This document shows, piece after piece, positions 16,973 to 23,921 of a stretch of DNA of 64,000 nucleotides. The stretch lies in the NCBI GenBank assembly GCA_963839285.1, contig CAWIUN010000006.1, forward strand, positions 88,710-152,709, given 5' to 3'. The stretch comes from DASSSQ01 sp963839285 (lineage in GTDB: Bacteria; Actinomycetota; Thermoleophilia; Gaiellales; Gaiellaceae). Both the position numbers and the translations under genes were made by a program. The notes beneath the pieces are model-generated. The model did no database searches. It saw only the letters and a list, made by a program, of their open reading frames with translations, and had not been told where the DNA came from. Numbering within the stretch: position 1 is the first letter of the stretch; every line of letters starts with the position of its first letter.

Positions 16973-17862
16973 TCCCGTCCGGCGAGGCCGAGGGTGCCGG
17001 CGGCGCGACCACCTCGGCGACCCGCTGCGCGGCCTGGGCGAACTCGCTCGGGATGATCCAGAGCTTGTTCGACTCCCCCTGGGCGATCTGCGGCAGCATC
17101 TGCAGGTACTGGTAGGCCAGGAGCTTCGGGTCGGCGTCGCCCGCGTGGATCGCCGCGAAGACCGTCTCGATCGCCTGTCGACTGGCCCTCCGCCTCGAGG
17201 ATCTGCGACTCGCGCCGGCCCTGCGCCTTCAGGATCGCCGCCTGCTTCTCGCCCTCCGCGGTCAGGATCTGCGACTGCTTGACGCCCTCGGCGGTCAGGA
17301 TCGCCGCGCGCTTGTCGCGGTCGGCGCGCATCTGCTTCTCCATCGCGTCCTTGATCGTCGCCGGCGGGTCGACCGCCTTCAGCTCGACGCGGTTGACGCG
17401 GATGCCCCACTTGCCGGTCGCCTCGTCGAGGACGCCGCGCAGCTGGCCGTTGATCTGGTCGCGGGAGGTGAGCGTCTCCTCGAGCGCCATCCCGCCGATC
17501 ACGTTCCGGAGCGTCGTCACGGTCAGCTGCTCGATCGCCTGGACGTAGTTGGCGATCTCGTAGGTGGCGGCCTTCGGGTCGGTGATCTGGAAGTAGAGGA
17601 CGGTGTCGATCGAGACGACGAGGTTGTCCTCGGTGATCACGGGCTGCGGCTGGAAGGAGACGACCTGCTCGCGGAGGTCGACGAGCGGCCGCAGCCGGTC
17701 GACGAACGGGATCACGAGCGACAGGCCCGGCTCGAGCGTCCGGCTGTAGCGGCCGAGCCGCTCGACCACGCCGGCGCGGGCCTGCGGGACGATCCGCACC
17801 GTCCTGACGAGGACGACGAGGACGAAGAAGGCGACGACTGCGAGTGCGATCAGCGCGGCCAC
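16956..17862 (-). CDS. SPFH/Band 7 (stomatin/QmcA-like) membrane protein (one frame break)
   Basis: About 301 residues. One N-terminal membrane anchor (residues 3-21), then the SPFH domain: RIVPQARAGVVERLGRYSRT, PVITEDNLVVSIDTVLYFQI, and QINGQLRGVLDEATGKWGI followed by RVNRVELKAVDPP. A coiled coil made of repeats (ILTAEGVKQSQ, ILTAEGEKQAA, ILKAQGRRESQ) drives oligomer ring formation. One extra base near 17175 breaks the frame before IETVFAAIHAGDADPKLLAY. The C-terminus contains LWIIPSEFA. Forms lipid-microdomain scaffolds with NfeD, encoded 13 bp upstream. Confidence 0.9.
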
Positions 17863-17875
17863 GGCAACCCCTTTC

Positions 17876-18301
17876 CTACTGGTAGACGAGCGCGGTCGCG
17901 CCCTGGATCTCGAACACCTCGACGGTCTCCCCCGGCTCGATCACCTGCGTCTCGTCGTACGCGCGGGCCGACCAGACCTCGCCGCCGATCTTGACCCGTC
18001 CCGTCTGCGAGTCGACCCGCTCGAGCACGAGCGCGCGGGTGCCGACGAGCGCAGCCGCCCCGGTGCGGATCGCCCGCGGCGTGCGCAGGTGCGCGGCCGC
18101 GACCGGCCGCAGCAGCCCGAGCAGCGCGACGGCGCCGACGATGAAGGCGAGCAGCTGCAGGGCGAGGCCGGCGCCCGCGAGGGCGACGACGGCCGCGACG
18201 ACGGCGCCGGCGGCGACGAAGCCGAGCACGAGCCCGAGCGTCGCGACCTCGCCGACCGCGAGCGCCGCGGCGACGATCAACCAGACGACCCAGGCGTCCA
18301 T
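17876..18301 (-). CDS. NfeD-family membrane protein
   Basis: 141 residues. Four hydrophobic segments in the first 85 residues (WVVWLIVAAALAVGEVATLG through VALLGLLRPVAAAHL), then an OB-fold domain: LVGTRALVLERVDSQTGRVK and GGEVWSARAYDETQVIEPGE. This is the short NfeD form without the ClpP-like protease domain. It precedes the SPFH gene in the same operon, the standard nfeD-SPFH partnership in membrane-domain organisation. ATG start; intact. Confidence 0.9.
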   Translation of the reverse strand: MDAWVVWLIVAAALAVGEVATLGLVLGFVAAGAVVAAVVALAGAGLALQLLAFIVGAVALLGLLRPVAAAHLRTPRAIRTGAAALVGTRALVLERVDSQTGRVKIGGEVWSARAYDETQVIEPGETVEVFEIQGATALVYQ

Positions 18302-18348
18302 ACCGCTTCCAATCCTAGATCTGCTCCTGCGGAGCCGGTAGGGCGGCC

Positions 18349-18624
18349 CTAGGCGCCGCTGCCGGGGCCGCGCGTCGCCCACTCGTGGACGTCGTACCAG
18401 TGCGAGCCGCGCAGGGCCTCGGCGACGTCCGGCTCGGTGTGGTTCGGGTTGAAGACGTGGTGCTCGAGGTCGCAGCAGATCGCGAGGCTCTCGAGCGAGA
18501 CCTGCGGGAGCTGCGCGACGATCTCGCCGGGCAGGTGCACCTCCGCGACCGTGTAGTGCTTGAACTGGAGCTCCGGCGCGAGCTCCATCAGATCGGGCCA
18601 GTCGGGACAGCTGCGCGAGCTCAT
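18349..18624 (-). CDS. Small conserved-looking protein of unknown function
   Basis: 91 residues, soluble, acidic. Notable residues: SCPDWPDLMELAPELQFKHY, then LAICCDLEHHVFNPNH with two adjacent Cys and three nearby His, a possible metal site. It ends in GSHWYDVHEWATRGPGSGA. The ATG overlaps the stop of the Wzt-like ATPase gene (ATGA), so it is translationally coupled to the exporter and probably real. I do not recognise the family. Confidence 0.6.
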   Translation of the reverse strand: MSSRSCPDWPDLMELAPELQFKHYTVAEVHLPGEIVAQLPQVSLESLAICCDLEHHVFNPNHTEPDVAEALRGSHWYDVHEWATRGPGSGA

Positions 18625-19844
18625 GACGATGGGCTGATTTCGGCCCGGGCGCCCGTCTCCTGCAACGACCAGCGGCCGTCGAGCAGGAGCGCGCCGCGCT
18701 CGTCGCCGGGCGGGACGACGAGGAACTGGGCCGCGTCGTCGAGCCGGTGGTGCAGCCGGCCGGCGTCGCCGCCGAGCGAGAGCCGCAGGTGGAAGCGCCC
18801 GTCCGCGAGCGGGAGCCGCTCGAGCTCGAAGCGGAGCCGGCGCTCGCCGGGTGCGGCCGGCCACCCCAGCTCCGCCGTGTCCTGCGAGGCGGTGGCGAGC
18901 AGGATGCCGTGGTCGTCCGAGAGCTCGAGCGAGAGCCGGGGCGGCGGCAGCGGCTCGTCGCAGACGATGCGCGCCTCGACGGCGAGCGGCTCGCCGGCGG
19001 CGAACTGCGCCCGCGCCTCGCCGTCGGAGTCGAGCACGACGACGTCCTCGATCCGCGCCCGCAGGTCGCCCCAGGAGCGGAGCCCGGCGCGCAGCTCGTC
19101 GGGGTTCTCCTCCGCGGCGAGCGCCTGGTGGTAGCGGACGATCGCCTCGTGGGTCGGCCCGTCGAAGACCTTGGCGCCGTCGGCGAGCAGGATCGCGCGC
19201 TCGCAGAGGCGCTCGACGGCGGCGGCGTCGTGCGAGACGAAGACGATCGTGCCGCCCCGCTGCTTGAACTCGAAGATCTTGCCGAAGCACTTGCGCTGGA
19301 ACGCCTCGTCGCCGACGGCGAAGACCTCGTCGAGCAGCAGCAGGTCGGCCTGGATGTGCGCCGCGACCGCGAACCCGAGCCGCATGTACATGCCCGACGA
19401 GTAGGTGCGCACCGGCATGTCGATGAAGCGCTCGAGCTCGGCGAAGGCGACGATCTCGTCCATCAGCTCGTCGATCCGCCGGCGCTTGAGGCCGTGGATC
19501 GAGCCGTTCAGGTAGACGTTCTCGCGCCCGGAGAAGTCGGGGTGGAAGCCGGCGCCGAGCTCGAGCAGCGAGCCGATCCTGCCGCCGACCTCGACGCGGC
19601 CGCCGGTCGGCTTGACGATCCCGGAGACGAGCTTCAGCAGGGTCGTCTTGCCCGAGCCGTTGCGGCCGACGAGGCCGACCGCCTCGCCGGGCTCGACCTG
19701 CAGGGACACGTCCCGGAGCGCCCAGATCTCGGAGGAGCGGAGCCGGCCCCGGGCGACGAACCAGTCCTTCAGCGTCCGGTTCGGCTGCGCGTGGACGAGG
19801 AAGCGCCGCGACGCGCCCTCGACCGCGATCTCGCCGGGCCTCAT
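18621..19844 (-). CDS. Polysaccharide ABC exporter, ATP-binding subunit (Wzt/TagH-like)
   Basis: 407 residues. The N-terminal NBD (about 1-240) has WALRDVSLQVEPGEAVGLVG, Walker A GRNGSGKTTLL, the family marker GSLLELGAGFHPDFSGRENV, signature TYSSGMYMRLGFAVA, Walker B DLLLLDEVFAVGD and H-loop FVSHD. The C-terminal beta-sandwich (about 260-395) resembles the Wzt carbohydrate-binding domain that reads the glycan terminus. ATG overlaps the hemH stop. Its permease is probably the gene at 23124, 3.3 kb away beyond hemH and hemE. Confidence 0.9.
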   Translation of the reverse strand: MRPGEIAVEGASRRFLVHAQPNRTLKDWFVARGRLRSSEIWALRDVSLQVEPGEAVGLVGRNGSGKTTLLKLVSGIVKPTGGRVEVGGRIGSLLELGAGFHPDFSGRENVYLNGSIHGLKRRRIDELMDEIVAFAELERFIDMPVRTYSSGMYMRLGFAVAAHIQADLLLLDEVFAVGDEAFQRKCFGKIFEFKQRGGTIVFVSHDAAAVERLCERAILLADGAKVFDGPTHEAIVRYHQALAAEENPDELRAGLRSWGDLRARIEDVVVLDSDGEARAQFAAGEPLAVEARIVCDEPLPPPRLSLELSDDHGILLATASQDTAELGWPAAPGERRLRFELERLPLADGRFHLRLSLGGDAGRLHHRLDDAAQFLVVPPGDERGALLLDGRWSLQETGARAEISPSS

Positions 19845-20724
19845 GCGGCGCGCCCGTCGGCGAGCGCCCGCCGGACGAGGCCCGCGAGGACGCGCAGAAG
19901 GCGGGGTCGGCGTTCGGCATCTCGATCCGCTCGACCCGCATCCCGAGCTCGCGCCCCCTGTCCACCGCCTCGGTGTCGATGTCCCAGCGGATCTCGAGGT
20001 GGTCGGAGACGAAGCCGACCGGGCAGACGAGCACGTCGTCGACTCCCCGGCCGTGCAGCTCCTCGAGGTGGTCGAGGATGTCGGGGCCGAGCCACGGCTC
20101 GCCGGTCGGCGACTCGCTCTGGTAGGAGAACGACCAGCGCTCGATCCCGGCCGCCCCGGCGACGAGCCGCGCCGTCTCGTGCAGCTGCTCCTGGTAGGGG
20201 TCGCCCTCGGCGAGGATCCGCGCCGGCAGGCTGTGCGCGCTGAAGACGACGTGCGCCTCGGTGCCGCGGATCCGGTCCGCCAGGAGCTCGACGAAGCCGG
20301 GCTCGTCGTGCCAGGACTCGACGAAGCGCAGCTCCGCGCGGCCGGCGAGGCCCTCCTCGAGCAGCCGCCGGTAGCCGGCGATCGAGAGGCGCGAGTAGTG
20401 GGGGGCGAGGACGAGGCCGACGATCGTGCGCGCGCCGGCGTCGACGGCCCGGTCGGCCGCCTCCGCCACGCGCGGCGTCCAGTGCTTCATGCCGGTGAAG
20501 ACGGGCAGCCCGAGCTCCGCCTCGAGCCCGGCGCGCGTCTCCTCGGTGATCGCGTTCAACGGGTTCGCGTCCTCGATCCCGAGGCGGCGGTAGCGCTCGA
20601 CCAGGTCGGCGAGGTTCTCCGGCGCGATCGGCCGGCCGCCGCGGATGTCGGCGTAGTAGGCGGGGACGTCGTCGATCCGCTCCGGCGACCCGTAGGCCAT
20701 CAGCACGACGGCGTTCTCGCTCAC
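19841..20724 (-). CDS. hemH: Ferrochelatase (one missing base near the end)
   Basis: About 294 residues. Inserts Fe2+ into protoporphyrin or, in the actinobacterial route, coproporphyrin III. Seen: VVLMAYGSPERIDDVPAYYADIRGG in two adjoining stretches, VFTGMKHWTPRVAEA, LAPHYSRLSIAGY, VVFSAHSLPARILAEGDPY, FSYQSESPTGEPWLGPDI, CPVGFVSDHLEIRWDID. The His of SAHSLP is the metal ligand. One base is missing near 19890; the corrected end is FLRVLAGLVRRALADGRAA. GTG 20724 is 48 bp from the divergent channel-like gene. Confidence 0.9.
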
Positions 20725-20772
20725 GGGGCTGACGGTAGCCGATCCGACCGGCGGGATCGCCAGAGTGCCTCT

Positions 20773-21114
20773 GTGATCCGCGAGGAGCTGAGACGCCTGG
20801 CGAGCTGGGAGGAGCGGCACCGCCGCCTGCTCGGCCGGGTGCTGCTGACGCTCGCGCTGACCCTCGTCGTCGACGCGGTCGGGGCCGTCCTGATCTGGGC
20901 GCTCGAGCGCGGGGCGAAGGGCACGGACGTGCACGGCTTCGGCGACGCGCTCTTCTTCGCGACCGTGCAGGTGCTGACCGTGTCGTCGTCGCTGGCGAAC
21001 CCGCTCACCGGCGGCGGCAAGGTCGTCGACGTCGGGCTCGAGCTCTGGGCGGTGTTCGTCGTCACGGCGGTCGGCGGCTCGTTCGCCGCGTTCTTCCGCG
21101 CCGGCGACGACTGA
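20773..21114 (+). CDS. Two-TM ion-channel-like membrane protein
   Basis: 113 residues. TM1 is LLTLALTLVVDAVGAVLIWAL. A pore-loop-like segment, FATVQVLTVSSSLANP, follows, then TM2, LELWAVFVVTAVGGSFAAFF. This is the plan of a minimal 2TM cation channel, but the filter T(V/I)GYGD is replaced by TVSSSLANP, so potassium selectivity is not supported. GTG start; divergent from hemH. Role unknown; membrane location is clear. Confidence 0.65.
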   Translation: MIREELRRLASWEERHRRLLGRVLLTLALTLVVDAVGAVLIWALERGAKGTDVHGFGDALFFATVQVLTVSSSLANPLTGGGKVVDVGLELWAVFVVTAVGGSFAAFFRAGDD

Positions 21115-21180
21115 GCCCGGCGTCCCGCAGCGAACCGGTCCGGCGGGGACGGGGACACCGCCGGGACACGTCCGAGTCAC

Positions 21181-21270
21181 CCCCACCCTTGGGTGGGGAA
21201 CTACGTCCCACCACCGACGCTAGCGCTCGCCGGCGCACGCGTGTGTGCCGATCCTGTGCCGATTTCGTGC
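21181..21270 (-). repeat. Dispersed convergent-intergenic element, copy 3
   Basis: Same design as the copies at 8031 and 8136, on the opposite strand: hairpin CCCCACCC-TT-GGGTGGGG (21181-21198), about 46 bp, then GTGCCGAT twice (21245-21252, 21256-21263) and TTCGTGC, the reverse complement of the GCACGAAATCGGCAC core of copy 1. It lies between the channel-like gene and hemE, which converge, and provides the last codons of the hemE frame. Confidence 0.65.
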
Positions 21271-22323
21271 AGCGTCCGGCGGAAGCCGGCTCAGGACGCC
21301 GGGGCCGCCGCCCGCCGCGTGGACGTGCTCGCGGAGCCGCGTCAGCACGGCGGGATCGGTCTGCGGGAAGACGCCGTGGCCCAGGTTGAAGACGTGCCCG
21401 GGGCGGCCGCCGGCGCGCGCGAGGACGTCGTCGGCGGCCGCGGCGACGCGCTCCCAGGGGCCGAGCAGCACCGCCGGGTCGAGGTTCCCCTGGACGCCGC
21501 GCTCCTCGCCCACCTCGGCCCAGCCGCGGTCGAGCGGGATCCGCCAGTCGAGCCCGATCACGTCCCCGCCGGCGGCCGCCATCCGCGGCAGCAACGTCGC
21601 GGTCCCGGTGCCGAAGTGGATCGTCGGCACGTCGACCGCGGCGAGGATCCGCGCCGACCACGGCGCGACGAACTCGTCGTAGTCGGCCGGCGACAGCGTC
21701 CCGACCCAGGAGTCGAACAGCTGGATCGCGTCCGCCCCGTGCCGCACCTTCGCCCGCACGTAGGCGGCGAAGGCGTCGGCGAGCTTCTCCATCAGCGCGC
21801 GCCAGACCGCCGGCTCGCGGTACATCAGCGCCTTCAGGGTCGTGAACTCGCGGCTCGGCCGCCCCTCGACGAGGTAGCCGGCGACGGTGAAGGGCCCGCC
21901 GCAGAAGCCGACGACGGCCTGGTCAGGCCGCAGCGCGTCGCGCACGAGCCGCACGGCCTCGAGCATCGGCGCGAGCGTCTCCTCCGGGTCGGGCACGACG
22001 AGCCGCTCGACGTCCGCGGCGGTCCGGATCGGCTCGCGCACGACCGGGCCGACGCCCTCGACCAGCTCGACGTCGACGCCCATCGGCAGGACGGGGACCA
22101 TGATGTCGCTGAACATCACCGCCGCGTCGACGCCGTGCCGGCGCACCGGCTGCAGCGTCACCTCGGCGCAGAGCTCGGGCTGCCGCACGATCTCGAAGAG
22201 CGTGTGCTCCCTGCGGATCTCGCGGTACTCGGGCAGCGAGCGGCCGGCCTGCCGCATGAACCAGACGGGCGTGCGCTCGACGGGCTCGCGCCGGGCGGCG
22301 CGGACGAGGAGGGGCTCGGGCAC
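21220..22323 (-). CDS. hemE: Uroporphyrinogen decarboxylase
   Basis: 367 residues as read. Decarboxylates uroporphyrinogen III to coproporphyrinogen III. Seen: TPVWFMRQAGRSLPEYREIR (active-site RQAGR), VMFSDIMVPVLPMG (catalytic Asp), GGPFTVAGYLVEG (Tyr), FDSWVGTLSPADY, IHFGTGTATLLP, VIGLDWRIPLD and HVFNLGHGVFPQTDP. The conserved protein should end about LREHVHA. The last 25 or so residues (LSRLPPDAARNRHRIGTH onward) are encoded by the dispersed repeat. GTG 22323 is 18 bp from the divergent gene. Confidence 0.93.
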   Translation of the reverse strand: MPEPLLVRAARREPVERTPVWFMRQAGRSLPEYREIRREHTLFEIVRQPELCAEVTLQPVRRHGVDAAVMFSDIMVPVLPMGVDVELVEGVGPVVREPIRTAADVERLVVPDPEETLAPMLEAVRLVRDALRPDQAVVGFCGGPFTVAGYLVEGRPSREFTTLKALMYREPAVWRALMEKLADAFAAYVRAKVRHGADAIQLFDSWVGTLSPADYDEFVAPWSARILAAVDVPTIHFGTGTATLLPRMAAAGGDVIGLDWRIPLDRGWAEVGEERGVQGNLDPAVLLGPWERVAAAADDVLARAGGRPGHVFNLGHGVFPQTDPAVLTRLREHVHAAGGGPGVLSRLPPDAARNRHRIGTHACAGER

Positions 22324-22329
22324 GCGCCC

Positions 22330-22336
22330 TAGACTA
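22330..22336. promoter_or_regulatory. Back-to-back -10 boxes in an 18-bp divergent gap
   Basis: CTAGACTAG (22329-22337) contains TAGACT, ending 6 bp before the rightward GTG 22342, and on the other strand TAGTCT, ending 7 bp before the leftward hemE GTG 22323. Both spacings fit leaderless transcripts starting at the initiator codon. No ribosome-binding site fits in the gap. Confidence 0.45.
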
Positions 22337-22341
22337 GCCCG

Positions 22342-23161
22342 GTGGCCGCCCCCGTCCCCAAGGGCCCGCTCGCGGCGCGCTTCGGCGCCTGGTCGCTCGA
22401 GCCCGGTCCGCGCCGGCGCCCCCGCCCGGGCCGAGCTCGAGGTCGAGAACGCCGGCACGGTCGCCTGGCGGCCCGGCAGCGTCCACGCCTCCTACCACTG
22501 GCTCGACGACCGCGGCAACCCGATCGTGTGGGACGGGATCCGCACCGCGCTGCCCCGCCCCGTCGCGCCGGGCGAGTCGATCAGGCTCGGGGTCGACGTG
22601 CGCGGGCCGCTGCCGCCCGGCCGCTACCGCTTCGCGCTCGACCTCGTCGCCGAGCACCGGGCCTGGTTCGCGGAGCTCGGCGGCACCGCCCCCTCCGACG
22701 AGGTCGAGGTCTCGCCCAGGATCGAGCGGCGGCTCGCGGTCGTCGGCGCCGACCCGGGCGCGCTCGACGCGCAGGAGGAGCCGCCGGTCGCGCCCGAGCA
22801 GGCGGCGGCGGTCGCGCACCTCGCCCCCGGCGTCGTCCCCGCGCCCGACTGGACGCGCCGGCTCCTCGACGCCCACCAGGAGGGCTACGCGCTCGTCGGC
22901 GGCTCGGTCGAGGTCGAGGGCGGGCGCTTCCGCGGCCGCGAGGCGCGGACGCTGCTCGCGCCCTGGAAGCCCGGCGGCGGCCGCGTCCCCGGCTTCCCGC
23001 ACCCGCTCCTCTGCCCGTCCGTCGTCCACGGGGTCGAGCCGGCGTGGGTCGATCCGGTCGCCGGCCTGCCCGCGCTCAGGCCGGGCGCCGACGAGCCCTG
23101 GCTCTACGACGGGCGCGTGCGGGTCACAGCTCGACCGCGATCCGGTCGTCGATCCGGCTGA
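22342..23161 (+). CDS. Protein with Ig-like (NBR1/NEW1-type) domain, function unknown (one frame break)
   Basis: About 272 residues. After MAAPVPKGPLAARFGAW an extra base near 22425 shifts the frame, which continues ELEVENAGTVAWRPG and HASYHWLDDRGNPIVWDGIR, then PLPPGRYRFALDLVAEHRAWF. This beta-sandwich often accompanies glycan enzymes. The second half (DWTRRLLDAHQEGYALVGGS) faintly recalls a family 2 glycosyltransferase but has no DxD, so I call no activity. It converges on and overlaps the Wzm gene by 38 bp. Confidence 0.6.
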
Positions 23162-23921
23162 AGACGAAGGCCCCGAGCGCGAGCGCGGCAGCGGCGGCGA
23201 CCGCCGTGTAGGCGAGGTCGCCCGCGGCGGGCGCGTTGCCGGCCCAGAGCGGCTCCCGCAGCGCCCGCACGACCGGGCTGACCGGGTTGACCCAGAGGAG
23301 CGCGTCGACGAGCGCCCCGTGCCGGGTGATCGAGTCGGGCAGCTGCTCGGTGCGCCAGAGGATCGGCGTCAGGAAGAACCAGGGCAGGAGCGCCGCCGTC
23401 AGCAGGTGCTCGACGTCGCGGAAGAGCACGTTCAGCGAGGCGACGACGAGCGCGAAGCCCGCCGTGAAGCAGACGACGAGCAGGGCGACCGGGATCGAGA
23501 TCCAGACGGTGCCGCGCGTCTCCGGGATCACGACGGCGTCGGCGACGATCAGGACGCCGAGCATGACCGCGAAGGTGACGAGCTGCGTCGCCACCAGCGA
23601 GAGCGGCACGAGCTGGCGCGGGAAGCGGATCTTCTTGATCAGCTCCGCGTTGTCGAGCAGCGAGCGCGCCGCGGTCTGCAGCGAGGTCGAGAAGAAGATC
23701 CAGAGCGCGAGGCCGGCGAGCAGGTAGAGCGGGTAGTGCGGGATGTCGCCGCCGCCCCAGAGCACCGAGAAGACGAACAGGTAGACGCCCATCAGGAGCG
23801 CCGGGTTCGCGAGCGACCAGGCGAGCCCGAGCGCCGAGCCCTTGTACTTCATCCGCAGGTCGCGGCGGAACAGGTTCGCGAACAGCTCGCGGTAGCGGTA
23901 GAGGTCGGCGTAGATCGTCAC
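23124..23921 (-). CDS. Polysaccharide ABC exporter, permease subunit (Wzm/TagG-like)
   Basis: 265 residues, about six membrane segments. Seen: MTIYADLYRYRELFANLF, RDLRMKYKGSALGLAWSLAN (cytoplasmic coupling helix of ABC-2 polysaccharide permeases), YLLAGLALWIFFSTSLQTA, IKKIRFPRQLVPLS and the late WVNPVSPVVRALREPLW. Partner of the ATPase at 18621. GTG overlaps the stop of the GMC-like oxidoreductase. Would export a lipid-linked glycan completed in the cytoplasm. Confidence 0.88.
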   Translation of the reverse strand: MTIYADLYRYRELFANLFRRDLRMKYKGSALGLAWSLANPALLMGVYLFVFSVLWGGGDIPHYPLYLLAGLALWIFFSTSLQTAARSLLDNAELIKKIRFPRQLVPLSLVATQLVTFAVMLGVLIVADAVVIPETRGTVWISIPVALLVVCFTAGFALVVASLNVLFRDVEHLLTAALLPWFFLTPILWRTEQLPDSITRHGALVDALLWVNPVSPVVRALREPLWAGNAPAAGDLAYTAVAAAAALALGAFVFSRIDDRIAVEL

